Shown: positions 43,201 to 53,290 of the stretch, piece by piece
Numbering within the stretch: position 1 is the stretch's first letter
How the letters are laid out: each line of letters begins with the position of its first letter
Assembly (NCBI GenBank): GCA_014529385.2
Contig: CM043950.1
Span: forward strand, 78,361,435-78,425,434
DNA length: 64,000 nt
Direction: 5' to 3'
From: Adiantum capillus-veneris
Taxonomy: Eukaryota > Streptophyta > Polypodiopsida > Polypodiales > Pteridaceae
Program-made: the position numbers and the translations under genes
Notes under the pieces: generated by a model
Database searches by the model: none
The model's input: the letters and a program-made list of their open reading frames with translations, nothing else
What the model was told of the DNA's origin: nothing

Positions 43201-43386
43201 TGTTGGGGTATAGGCGCCTGTGCCTTGCCCGGCCGCCCAGAGTCTGGGCGCCCACTGACTTGTATACCTTATACATAGCATAAGTGTATAGGGGGCTGCT
43301 CACTCTTTGAGTCTCCCCACCCACATCGTGTGTGTCTCCTTCTCTCTCTCTCACTCTCCGTCTGTGGTGCTCCCCGATCCCCTTCA
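43201..43386 (+). repeat. 3' LTR of the TR-GAG-like element
   Basis: 186 bp, one mismatch to 39909-40094 by eye. Confidence 0.95.
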
Positions 43387-43391
43387 ACAAC
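43387..43391. repeat. Target site duplication of the nested element, right copy (ACAAC)
   Basis: Identical to 39904-39908. Confidence 0.95.
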
Positions 43392-43584
43392 TTCTCAAAC
43401 CCTAAAGTTCCAAAATCAACCATCTACTCAATCTAACTATCAAAACTGGGATACAATCTGGAAACTTCTATAAGTCCCAATATTTACAAGGTGAAAAATA
43501 GGGTTTTCCTCGATGAATGAATAATTACAAAAATAATAGTCCGCCGAGTAGTTAGATGCCGTGGGGTGTGTCCAGCTTCTAACA

Positions 43585-43589
43585 CTAAT
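43585..43589. repeat. Target site duplication of the giant element, right copy (CTAAT)
   Basis: Identical to 20407-20411. Confidence 0.92.
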
Positions 43590-44010
43590 GCACCAGTACA
43601 TTTTGATTGATATTTTCAAATCCTATCAAGATGGTTTTGTCCTTGTTTACTTTGATGATATTCTAAACTACTTGAAGAATGAGGAAGAACACAAAGACTA
43701 CCCGAGAAAGGTGCTAGATCTTCTTCAACAACATAAGCTATATGCTAAGATGAGCGAGTGCTCATTCTTCTCTCTGAAGATCGAATACTTCGGATTTATT
43801 ATCTTGCTCTTAGGCATCGCAATGGACCCTACTAAAGTTCACGACATTGTTGAATGGCCCCAACCATCTAGTATAAGCGAGCTTAGAGGCCTTGAGGATT
43901 AGAGGGTAGTATATATATTTATAAAAGACTATGCTACTGTCGCTTTTCTATTGATTGATCATTTAAAGAAAGGGGTGAAGATAAATTGGGAACCACAACA
44001 ATTTTTGGGC
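43590..44010 (+). pseudogene. Ty3/gypsy reverse transcriptase remnant, C-terminal half
   Basis: It reads ILIDIFKSYQDGFVLVYFDDILNYLKNEEEH, with the FDD active site at about 43652-43660, then ECSFFSLKIEYFGFII and VEWPQPSSISELRG. A frame change leads to FIKDYATVAFLLIDHLKKG up to about 43980. It joins 20062-20411: with the giant element and one CTAAT removed, the conserved LTNAP motif reforms across the junction. Confidence 0.87.
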
Positions 44011-44528
44011 GGTGATTTGTAAAGATTATGCATTCAAGAGGTCTTCCCCACAGGTCCTATAAAGGTGAAAGTGGAGGACCTGCGAAATGCCAAGTCTACG
44101 ATCCATACCCTCTCGTACAATATAGCATATTAAGGTGATGATTGGCTCTTCATTGCCACTTTTTCGTTGGGGGATGCCTCAACCAATTGTTGTTACTTGC
44201 ACAAGATTATAATAAATATACACATTTTAACGACCCTTCACCGGTAGTATCCTTTAGAGGCTCTATGGGGACCCCTCCAATAACATACATCTCAACGTCC
44301 ATTACGAGGGCTTTGATGTAGCACTTGTTCCATAAGGCACCCACATTATACAATAGTACTTTGTTAACAAGATTCATTCTATCACACAAATGTTTTTGAG
44401 GGGAGTAAATGTTGCTATTTTAAAATATCAAGACAGTCAAAGTCAAGCTTGCTATTTTTAAAAATAGCAAGGTTTTGTTCTGGAAGTGTAGATGGATAGC
44501 GACCCCCCCTCTCCTCCTCCTCCTCCTC

Positions 44529-44531
<3 letters not shown>
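44011..44531. other. Unassigned, no gene recognised
   Basis: Sequence after the RT remnant without recognisable motif. It may include further decayed pol. Confidence 0.4.
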
Positions 44532-44572
<41 letters not shown>

Positions 44573-44597
44573 GTGTGTGTGTGTGTGTGTGTGTGTG
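44532..44597. repeat. Compound (TC)n / (GT)n microsatellite
   Basis: (TC)n at 44532-44568, then (GT)n at about 44572-44597, preceded by (CTC)n triplets. Confidence 0.95.
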
Positions 44598-44945
44598 CAT
44601 AGTGCTGCTGCTTCTGGCTGATCCTTGTGTGCAATCATCGTTGAAGACCCCCTCATTCCCTCTCTCTTATCAATACCCTCTTTTTCTCTCCTTGGCAGCA
44701 GGGTTGTTGGTCATGTGCAACATGGCATGACTACGTTCTATGTGTGTGTGCATGTGCGCATGCGAGGGCAATTAGCACTCAATGTGCAATAGCCCGTTAA
44801 AAATGCCACACAAATGGCATAAGGAAGCTTTAACTCTACTTATCTAACTCTGGTGCTTGTTTGGGAATAAAATTAATTTTTGAAGAGACTTCGTGTGAGT
44901 AGGCGAAACACATTTCAAAAAAACAAAAGGAGAGGAATCTTCTTA

Positions 44946-44949
<4 letters not shown>

Positions 44950-44980
<31 letters not shown>

Positions 44981-45018
44981 GCCCATGATTTCCTTTTTCA
45001 ACTCTCCGATTGTATGGG

Positions 45019-45056
<38 letters not shown>
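44950..45056. repeat. Two (TC)n runs
   Basis: 44950-44978 and 45022-45056, separated by 43 bp of unique sequence. Confidence 0.92.
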
Positions 45057-45062
<6 letters not shown>

Positions 45063-45357
45063 TGTGATTGATGAGTATCCTGTAAGATGGTGCCTCCACA
45101 AGAAGAGGTAATCGTTAGAGAGAGCTAGATGGGACATTTTGAAATGACGAGCCTTCACGTTCACGTTGAATGGGAGGGGAGTAAAAGGTTTGAAATCCAA
45201 CTACACCGCTTTGAGGTGCACTTAGTGGAGAGAGGAGGGGGTTAACTCAGAATACTTACCCCCCTCCGTGTGCCCCCCCCCCCCCAAGCATTGAACGGGT
45301 GAGAGGATTCATGAGGAGATTGCATGCTGTTGGAGAACATGGGCTACATCTATGATG

Positions 45358-45484
<127 letters not shown>

Positions 45485-46181
45485 TATGGCGAGCGGGGCT
45501 GCGTTCATGATTGGATAAGAGGAGGTTGCAGTAATGAAGAGGGGATAGAGGAAAGGAGGAGGCCCGAGAGAGAGTCCGTTGCCTCCGCATGCTACTTACC
45601 TCTACCCCAACCAACCACCCTCGACTTTTCTTTCTAGCCCCACAACCAATATTGATTCCGATTAGGCACGCATGACAAAGAGAAAGGGCTCGAGAAGCCC
45701 ACGAGTATTGATTTTTAAAAAAAGTGAGTGATGTGCCAATGACTTTTACAAACTCGAAATTGAATAGAATCCAGGGAGATGCCATCTGACTTGGCTTGAG
45801 TAAAAAGGGAAAAATGCATGAGGTGGTGGCCATGGATACGAGCTGAGTACAATACGTGAGGAGATATAGGGTAGAGAGCCACAAGAGGTGGCCGGTAGAG
45901 ACACTGGCTACATGACGTGGACAATCCAGGTGGTGCGCAAAGAGAGTCAGGGTGAAAGGCAACAAAGCTTCCTCAGCTGGTGTAACAGCATGCACAAGGC
46001 AGTAGAGCAAGAAGCTCTCTTTTTTTTCAACACAATGCATCTCTTGGGAGGCATTGAAGCAGCTGCGGTGCATTGTCTTACCTCAATCGACTCTTTCCCA
46101 AGGGTGAGGTCACTAGCTCGAGGGTGTTGCAGTTCCTTTAGAACAAGGGCCACGAAGGATGCTAGATTTGACTTCCTACTA

Positions 46182-46322
46182 ATATGAGGTGGAATCTTGC
46201 GAGATTGTACTGAATAAAATCAGTATAGAGCATGGATGTCGTACACATACTCATATGAGGTGGAATCTGGCGAGATTCCACTGAACAAAATGAGTGCATG
46301 GTATGTCGTACACATTCTGAAA
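46182..46322. repeat. Tandem duplication with 71-bp period
   Basis: ATATGAGGTGGAATCT starts at 46182 and 46253, and both copies contain GTCGTACACAT near their end. The second copy has a perfect stem GGAATCT-ggcg-AGATTCC (46262-46279). Confidence 0.75.
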
Positions 46323-46473
46323 TGAGTAAGTTATTTATCTAACTCTACTCTTAACACGGTCCACTACGCACTCTGATTGTGCATGCAAAAATTTATGAAC
46401 GCAGTCTCTCCCTCTTTACTTCTGTGGCTCTGCTGTTGCAACAGCTCATTTGTCGTGCTGAAGCTGGCCGCGT

Positions 46474-46492
46474 CCTCTCTCTCTCTCTCTCT
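46474..46492. repeat. Short (CT)n run
   Basis: About nine CT units. Confidence 0.9.
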
Positions 46493-46833
46493 GAGCGGCA
46501 GAGCGCACATGAAACCCACCACACCTGACATGCAAGCGAGCTGTAGGCACCGAGGAATCTGTCCGGTGCACACAGTTTTCGGGAAAAATGTGTCTCAGCT
46601 TAATATCGTGCCGTTTTCAATTTCCAAAATGCCGGTTGACCGCAGGGGAAAAAGGAGATATTCCGTCCCAAAATAGAGAAAAATAGTGTAAAAACTTGAA
46701 AAAGCAACCTAATTTTTAAAAATTTCCTCAAGGCAAATTCAAGCAAAGGAATTTTTTATGTTTGGAAAAATGTTTTTTCCCGAACACTGGCTGCACAACA
46801 CTTCAGAAGCAGCCCCCCGCCCCCCCAAAAGAA

Positions 46834-46860
46834 AACACACACACACACACGCGCGCGCGC
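46834..46860. repeat. (CA)n followed by (CG)n
   Basis: Alternating purine-pyrimidine tract of about 27 bp, of a type that can adopt Z-DNA. Confidence 0.88.
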
Positions 46861-47295
46861 CGCCTGCATGAATTTGTGGGGCACATACACACACAAACGT
46901 GTACCTGCACACACACGACCGGACATGCAGACATATTCAAATTTTACCCGGCACGGCTTGACAAATATATGGCAGCTCGAACTGTGAAGAAGAGAGGAGT
47001 CCTTTATGTGTGCAGGGGTGCGAATCTGCCCAGGAGACAAAGACAACAAGACAACAAATGTGGAAGGTGAGGAACCACTCTTTTTCCTCACTCAGGAGTG
47101 ACTTGCAAGCGAACGTTTCGTTGAAATGTACGAACTGTATGGCTTTGTTATCCAGTGAAGTCCATCACTTGCTCACAGTGGTAATTGCTAGATTTTGAGC
47201 ACGTTATTCTCCGACATAGATTTAATTTAATAAATATATCAACTTATGGCCTGCCCAGCCAAGGTCTTATATGCAATGTGTCTCAGAGGAAGTTC

Positions 47296-47297
<2 letters not shown>

Positions 47298-47332
<35 letters not shown>
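47298..47332. repeat. (CT)n microsatellite
   Basis: About 17 CT units. Confidence 0.95.
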
Positions 47333-47335
<3 letters not shown>

Positions 47336-47547
47336 ACACACCCTCCCACCGGTAGCAGATAGGCATGCCCTTATGAGTTTGTCCAAGTCCTTAACCTTGT
47401 TTTCAAGGGGCTGCCCTCTTTATCCTTTGTTACGGGTAGCCATTGGAAGTGGGGTTCCTATCAATTATTAAGAGGTAGGAAAAGGAAAGATGTTGAGATT
47501 GACAAATATACAAACAAGGCCATCACTAAGTTGCCAACGTCGGCACT

Positions 47548-47549
<2 letters not shown>

Positions 47550-47595
<46 letters not shown>
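47550..47595. repeat. (GA)n microsatellite at the 3' end of the second LINE
   Basis: Perfect GA run directly adjoining the 3' end of the minus-strand LINE (47596). Confidence 0.95.
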
Positions 47596-47598
<3 letters not shown>

Positions 47599-47768
47599 GA
47601 AATGATATATTAACGTCTTCAAAAGGCCAAAATGACCTATGAGACCATCAGATACAAGGTGGTGAATCTAATACAATGTCGGAAGTACAAGTACAAAAAG
47701 TACTGAAAGTAAAAATGAAAACTGAAATGAAGTGTGAAATGTGAGATGTGAAAATGTAGAATAGGCCC

Positions 47769-50618
47769 TCAATGACAATCTGGGTGTCGTGCTAGAATGC
47801 CTCTGATCCTCTGCTGGAGTCTCCGTCGATGTAGTGTGCTCCTGTGTCTCGGTCGTGGTCGTCTCGATCTCCCGAGCTCAATCGCCCTGTCAATGAGGGT
47901 GCCTCTGGTATGAATGCGGGTATAACCCTGTGCTGGTGGTTGGTCTCTTGGCTCCCTCGATCCAAAGAAATCTGTGATCTGTCTCTGCGACTGTCGTACT
48001 CCATGTCTCCCCAACAGACTGTCTCTATGTCGGTGTAGCTCAAGTAGATATAAGCCAAGGCATCTCTGGTCCTGATACCTCATGACTCTATCTAGGGGTC
48101 CAAAACCCTCCCTGAATAAGCAATGGAAGCGCCCTCGTATCTCATAATACACAGTGCAGTGGCATATGTAGTGTAGCTCTATCTCTGGCTCTCTACTGCT
48201 TAGTTGACGTATCCTAGCCTCTGGTGGTATCCCTCTGAATCTACCCGTCCCAATCTCCAACTGGTGTGAGGATGTGCGAATCTGACCAATAGCACATCGC
48301 AGACCATGAGATAAATGAGTGTCCATGTAGTTCGGACGAGTCACAAACCCATCCCCTGAAAGTTGGAGAAGGTGCTCTTTGTAGAAAGCCATCTTCGTGC
48401 CCAACTCCTGTATCGGCTCTACCCATGTCCTCCTGGTGTCCAACTGTATAAGATTCTGACGAATGAGTCTAGTGATCTCCGTCCGTGTGACTGGCAGGGA
48501 GGGTGCAATACTGAAAGGGAGGCAATCTATCCATGCTGAGACCATGCCTCTGAAACCATGAGGTCATCTGTGCATACCAACATGATGCGTCTCCCTGCAT
48601 CGCTAACTGTCTAGAGGACTCAAGAGCCAGTCTAGTATATCTGCCTCTATGTGTATCCCATAGACTGTGCATAAAGGACACTGATCTGGTAAGAGCCTCA
48701 ATCTCTATAGGAGGGGCGGCTACCTCCGCTCGAATAATCGCATGTGGTACCGAGGCCTTGGCTCTAATCATCTGGGATATCATAAATACCAAGGGTCTCT
48801 CCATGTTCCTCCAACTGTCATGATTCACAGATGGTCCCCAAACTTGGACCCCATAAAGCATAGCTGAAGCAACCAAAGTATCAAAGAGCCATAGTTTTGT
48901 TCGTGGTTCTTGAAACTGAACCTGTGAACACATCCTCTCTAGCCCTCCTAATGCCGCATAGGCTCTGGATAGTCTAGTCTTTGCTGCTCTCCTCAGGGTA
49001 AACCTTGGTCCCGTGAATACCACCCCCAGATATGTATATTCATCTGTGTACTCCACAGTGGCCTGGCCATATACGAGTGTAGGTGCCGATCTCTTGACCC
49101 ACTGTGGTGTGGTGTTAAACACCATAACCTTGGTTTTACCAAGGTTCACAGACAGTCCACTATCCTCTTCAAAGTTGTGCAATGCATCCAAATGTCTTTG
49201 CATGCCCTCTGGCGACTCTGACATTAACACAATATCATCAGCATATAATAATAAAGGGATCCATGTCCCTGCCTGCTGAGCGCCTCTGTCACCCTCTGTC
49301 AATGTAGTTAGAGACCTCATCTACATACATACCAAAAAGTGTAGGGGACAAAGGACACCCCTGTTTCACTCCAATAGTGGAATGAACAATGTCAGAAATC
49401 CCCTCAGGAGTGCGTACCTGGCCAGTCACTGAGCCGTATAAAGCCATGATCCCCCATATGATCTCTGTGGGTACTCCCAACTTCAGTAGCCTGTGCATCA
49501 ATCTGGCCCTCGGCACTGTGTCAAATTCCTTGCGGAAGTCCACAAAGCAACAATACATCTGTCATCCGTCCCCCATGTGCCCGACCCTCCTCAATAATGG
49601 CTCTGAGTGTAAGAATATGGTCCAAAATGGAGAAACCCCTCCTGAATCGAGCCTGTCCTGCTGCTCGTATGCCCTCATTTTCTGCCCATTTACTCAGTTG
49701 CTGTTCAAGAATGGATGCATACAACCTTGCCAATGTGTGCCCTATCATAATAGTACGGTAGTTCCCTGGTACCGTGGGGTCCCTTGCCTTGAAAAGAGGT
49801 ACAATAGTAGATAATCTCCAGGACTCGGGTAGTCCCTCACACATGACACGGTTAAACAACCGCGCAAGAACCTCTGACAGTAAATCTCTAGCATGTATCA
49901 AGTGCTCTGCCACCAAACCATCATGATCATATGCTCTCCTAGTCCTCATCGTGTCAATGGCGTTCTTCACCATCTCAGTGGTAAAGAAGGTACTAGTGGC
50001 TGGACATGGCTCTAGAGGGTCTGGTAATGGTGGTTGCCCAGGTACTGTATATAATGATGCTGCATATTTACCCCAAATCTCGGGAGAGGTAATCACTGGA
50101 GGAGGTGAGTGCTCATGGAAGAGACGCCAGGCCTCACTTGAATCTCGGCTCAAAAAGAGCTGATACAAATCACGTTCCATCTGGGCTAAAAAGGCCCGCT
50201 TCTTCCGTCGCAGTAAACGCCGAAGGGCAATCCGAGACTGTCTATATGTAATGACTCCAAGTATAAGCTCGCTCTGAATCTGAACTCTCATCTCTCTGCA
50301 CTCCTCATCATACCAACTATTCTGAGCCATGTTCCCAGAATGTCTTCTCTGATCTGGTTGAGTGTGTGGGTATGCCTCTGCTGCTGCCCCATGCAAGATC
50401 TCCGTCAATAAAGTGGGGATCTCCTCCACTGTATATACAGGCTCGGCTGCCCCCATCCGTCTGTAAATCTCTTCCACATAGACTGAATCCGTCTCTGGTG
50501 TAAAAGTATACCGTGTGTGTGCAATCCTCCGTGGTGTCTGAGAGACACTATACTGGAAAGAGACTGAAAAAGTCAGGAGAGCATGGTCCACTGCTACTCC
50601 AACAGGCCTAGCCCACAC
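47769..50618 (-). pseudogene. Second LINE ORF2: reverse transcriptase and C-terminal part, four frames
   Basis: Open segments 49521-50618, 49289-49558, 48469-49320 and 47769-48545 lie in successive frames and together form one RT. Motifs in order: WYDEECREMRVQIQ, a thumb/finger part with NYRTIMIGHTLARLYASILEQQL and GQARFRRGFSILDHILTLRAI, then FVDFRKEFDTVPR, GVKQGCPLSPTLFGMYVD, and the active site LLLYADDIVLMSE (about 49210-49245). The C-terminal segment has HYICHCTVYYEIRGRFHCLF, a Cys/His cluster that may bind zinc, and an Arg-rich end. At least three indels separate the frames; catalytic residues are kept. Confidence 0.88.
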
Positions 50619-51357
50619 TGAGATCTTGAATATGAGAGATGAAGCTCGGTGAAGTCATGACATAGTCCACTGTACTGGCCCCATGTCTGTGTGGAAAGCA
50701 TGTGAATCCCCCAGACGAAGGAAAAATCTCTAGACCATTAAGTATGGCCAGACCATGCGTAGTTGTCATCTCCATGAGATATCTCCCATACTCCGTGTGC
50801 TCTTTATCCTGTGAGTGTCTGTCAAGTCCCATCTCCGATATATCCATCTCTCTAAGCATCTCCTCCGAGGTATCATAAAATACCGTTTGGGAGTTGGCCG
50901 TCCTGGCATTAAAGTCTCCCAAGAGAATGATATCTCCATCTCTAGAGAACTCCCATATGTCAGCATCAAGTATAGAGAAAGGGGATTGCCCTCTAGGTGA
51001 GGTATAGACTGATGTGCTAGGGGGAAAGTAACATATAGCAATGTATAAGAATCTGCGTGTCTCAGCTCTCAGTCTCACCCACATGTATCTCGCCTGGTCA
51101 TCTCTCCGGACAATCTGTAATAGCGGCTGCAACTCTTCCTTGAATAAGACTGCTACCCCTCCTGAACCTCGACTTCCATGCTGGGATCTAGCGTCTGGCC
51201 GACAAGCTGTCTCCCATAAATAGCCAGTCACACTTGGCATCAACTGTCCAGATTTTTGATGTGTCTCCGAGTAAAAGACAATGTCTCTATTTCTGAAGCT
51301 ATCTTCAAAGGCACCCACATCCAGCCTATATGATCCATTACAATTCCATGCCGCCAT
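50608..51357 (-). pseudogene. Second LINE ORF2: APE-type endonuclease domain
   Basis: It starts MAAWNCNGSYRLD, 30 nt after the ORF1 stop and in the same frame as the RRM part of ORF1. The endonuclease signature is complete: NCNG, YSETHQ (catalytic Glu), YFPPS, LLGDFNART (Asp, Asn) and STVDYVMTS. The terminal Asp-His lies just after the frame change in VAVDHALLTF at the start of the next segment. The enzyme nicks the target, and the (GA)n flanks suggest microsatellite DNA was the target here. Confidence 0.88.
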
Positions 51358-51387
51358 CCGGAGTGTGGTCCCATATGTCTCGCACCG

Positions 51388-52541
51388 TCATGCTGTGCGT
51401 TTTTCCAAAACCACTACTTTCCCTCCTTTGTAAAAGGCAATTTTTCCCTTCTCCCTTGCTGCCTTGATCTCTGGCATCAACTCTTGCATATGTGCTATTT
51501 GTGCTAAAGTAAGGTCATCCCCCATAAATATTCCAGTTTTCTTAAGTGCTGGTCTCTTCTTCAGAAATTCCTTCCTTGTTTCGAAAGTCGGGAAACGCAA
51601 AATAAGTGCTTTCTCTTTGACGTTTCCCTTCTCATCCACTCCCTTCTTTCCTACTCTCCAAGCACCTGTGTGCATAGGTTCCGGGATGCCCATGCTCTGC
51701 AAGAGTTCCTTCACTTCGTCTTCTACATTTTCGGTGTCTTTGATACCAGTAATACGCACATGGAGGGCTCTAGTCCTCCTCTTCTGTTCCTCCTCAATGG
51801 TCATATTGATGATGGTAGAAGTTTGTGCGGCTTCTGGCATCCGGGCCTTTCCTTTCTTTGCACCTTCAATCCATTTTCTGCTTCGTCAACTTTATCCTGT
51901 GTTTTAGAAAGGCGCTCCGCCCATGAGGAAGCCTCTTTCGAGTTTAGTTCTTCCCCTTCGCGCAGAGTTTTCGCCTGCTCCTTAATATCTTCGAGCTCCT
52001 TTAACATCGAGGGCTGATTTCCCCCTTCCGTTTTGGGCATAATTTTGCACGCTGCAAGTTCCCCTTTAAGCTCTTCAATCACTGCATCTTTTTCCTTCAT
52101 GCACTTTTCCACATTGGTTTTCCAAGATTCAAAGCTTGCAATTGCCTCATCCAACTTTTTCTGCATAATACATTCCATTACATTCACTTCTGCCCGCATT
52201 AGAGCCTGCATCTCTCCTTTCACATATAGATACATCTCATCATGCTTACCAAGCATCGCTTTATCGAATTCTTTCCTCATATCTGCATACATAGAATTCT
52301 TATAACTCTCTGTGTTTGCGTACATCTCTTTCCTGATGTCATCTCTCATAAAGCTGAGCTCAGATTTAATCATCACTTGAACCCTCTCCATCATTAAATC
52401 ATCTTGGATTCTGACGGTTTTCCCTGCCCGCAATGAGCTTGGCGAGAGTATGCTATCTCTGTTCCTCTGCTTGAAAGTCGCTTTCATTTTTTGTGGCGTG
52501 GTGAAGCCACTTGCATCACCATCCTCGACTGGTTGGTCCAT
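51388..52541 (-). pseudogene. Second LINE ORF1: coiled coil plus RRM-like domain, one frameshift
   Basis: The first part (51801-52541, MDQPVEDGDASGFTTPQKMKATF...) is rich in heptad-like K/E/M/L sequence over about 150 residues. The second part (51388-51840) has RALHVRITGIKDTENVEDEVKEL, WRVGKKG, KALILRFPTFETRKEFLKK and GIFMGDDLT, the layout of the RRM and following domain of animal-type L1 ORF1 proteins (transposase 22 family). A single-base change in the A-run near 51885-51892 joins the frames, so one protein of about 380 residues is likely. Role: RNA-binding chaperone, probably trimeric by analogy. Confidence 0.8.
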
Positions 52542-52559
52542 CCGAGAGAGAAGAACAAA

Positions 52560-53225
52560 GTGAGCACTGAGTCAAGGCCCTCACCAGCTGAGGTCTGGCC
52601 TCCGCCCTCGTTGGCCTTGCCCTCGTCACCAAGTCCTCGCCCTCGTCCTGGCTGACTTGACTGCTCTCGTCCTTGCCCTGGCACTGGTCTCATCTGGTCG
52701 CCCTTGGCTCTTCTAGCCCTCTCCCTTGGTAGGTAGCTAGCTCTCGCCCTTGGCACAACTCGCCCTCGTCCTTCAGAGGTTAGGGCCCTCGTCCTCGCCC
52801 TTGGCAAGCTGCTCGCCCTCTTGACACAGGACCAGCAGCTCGACCAGGTCCACCTGCTCGCCCTCGACCAGGTCCAGTAGCTCGCCCCGCCTTCGACCTG
52901 CAGCTCGCCCTCGTTCCTCGTCGAGCAGAGAGAGAGCTCGTCCCTCGTCCTTCGTCCAGCAAGTTGGCAGCGCGAGAGGTTCCTTCGCGTCAGTCTCCTC
53001 CCCTCAGGCCTGCTCGTCCTCGTCAGCCTGCTATGCTCGCCCTCCTCAGGCTGCTCGCCCTGGTCCAGCTGCTCGCCCCAGGCTGCTCGCCCTCGTCCAG
53101 CTGCTCGCCTCAGGCTGCTCGCCCTCTTCCAGCTGCTCGCCCTCGTCCTTAGGTGCAACTCGTCCTCGCCCTCGCCCTCAGGCCAGCTGCTCGCCCTCGC
53201 CCTCGCCCTCGCCCTCGCCCTCAGG

Positions 53226-53227
<2 letters not shown>
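52560..53227 (-). repeat. GAGGGCGAG-rich variable repeat, 5' region of the second LINE
   Basis: Minus strand shows many degenerate copies of GAGGGCGAGCAGC(TGG), ending in a pure (GGCGAG)n stretch at about 53188-53222. It resembles the monomer arrays of LINE 5' UTRs. The Arg/Ser-rich frame across it (52484-53158) is a by-product. Confidence 0.75.

Positions 53228-53288
<61 letters not shown>
53228..53288. repeat. (GA)30 microsatellite at the 5' end of the second LINE
   Basis: Perfect GA run directly beside the LINE 5' end. Confidence 0.96.

Positions 53289-53290
<2 letters not shown>

Larger units (their letters stand above)
39909..43386 (+). mobile_element. Non-autonomous copia derivative retaining gag (TR-GAG-like), 3.48 kb
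   Basis: Two 186-bp LTRs (39909-40094, 43201-43386) differ at one position (CCCAGCC versus CCCGGCC). It has TGTTGGGG...CCTTCA ends, the ACAAC duplication, an initiator tRNA-Met primer site and a purine tract. The single ORF (41331 or 41496 to 43121) encodes part of a copia Gag, a zinc knuckle and a degenerate protease, then a remnant of the segment after RT. Integrase, RT and most of RNase H are absent, so an autonomous copia element must supply them. Plant terminal-repeat elements with a Gag domain only (TR-GAGs) have been described; this one is a fitting but unusually fused case. Confidence 0.92.
20412..43584 (-). mobile_element. Giant Athila/Tat-like Ty3/gypsy LTR retrotransposon (~19.7 kb) hosting a nested element
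   Basis: It reads on the minus strand with LTRs at 20412-21342 and 39170-43584 (the latter interrupted at 39909). TG...CA ends, the CTAAT duplication, a tRNA-Asp-like primer site and a purine tract define it. Order from the 5' side: LTR, leader with palindromes, gag-protease, RT-RNase H, integrase with a second protease, a 2.8 kb spacer with palindromes, a ~1,137-codon extra ORF, LTR. Without the guest (3,478 bp plus 5-bp duplication) it is about 19.69 kb. The LTRs differ at roughly 4 % of positions by hand count. Non-chromoviral integrase tail, large Gag and downstream ORF point to the Athila/Tat group. Nonsense codons show it is inactive. Confidence 0.93.
39170..43584 (-). repeat. Giant element 5' LTR, interrupted by a nested retrotransposon
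   Basis: LTR parts 39170-39908 and 43392-43584 together equal the 3' LTR in length (about 932 bp) once 39909-43391 is removed. It carries the TATA-like box at 39891-39900 and a palindrome half-site at 39521-39532. The guest sits 8 bp upstream of the TATA box in the sense of LTR transcription. Confidence 0.92.
47596..53227 (-). mobile_element. Second LINE (~5.6 kb), nearly full length, between two (GA)n runs
   Basis: Minus-strand LINE: 5' repeat region (52560-53227), ORF1 with coiled coil and RRM-like domain, ORF2 with endonuclease, RT (YADD) and C-terminal region. The 3' end meets (GA)n at 47550-47595 and the 5' end meets (GA)n at 53228-53288, with no A-tail visible. It lacks the zf-RVT tail and DUF4283 ORF1 of the first LINE, so it is another lineage, possibly Tx1/L1-related. 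Frameshifts in ORF2 make it inactive. Confidence 0.85.

Noticed and set aside
52484-53158. Arg-rich 224-codon minus-strand frame
   Set aside because: It results from the GAGGGCGAG repeats in the LINE 5' region.
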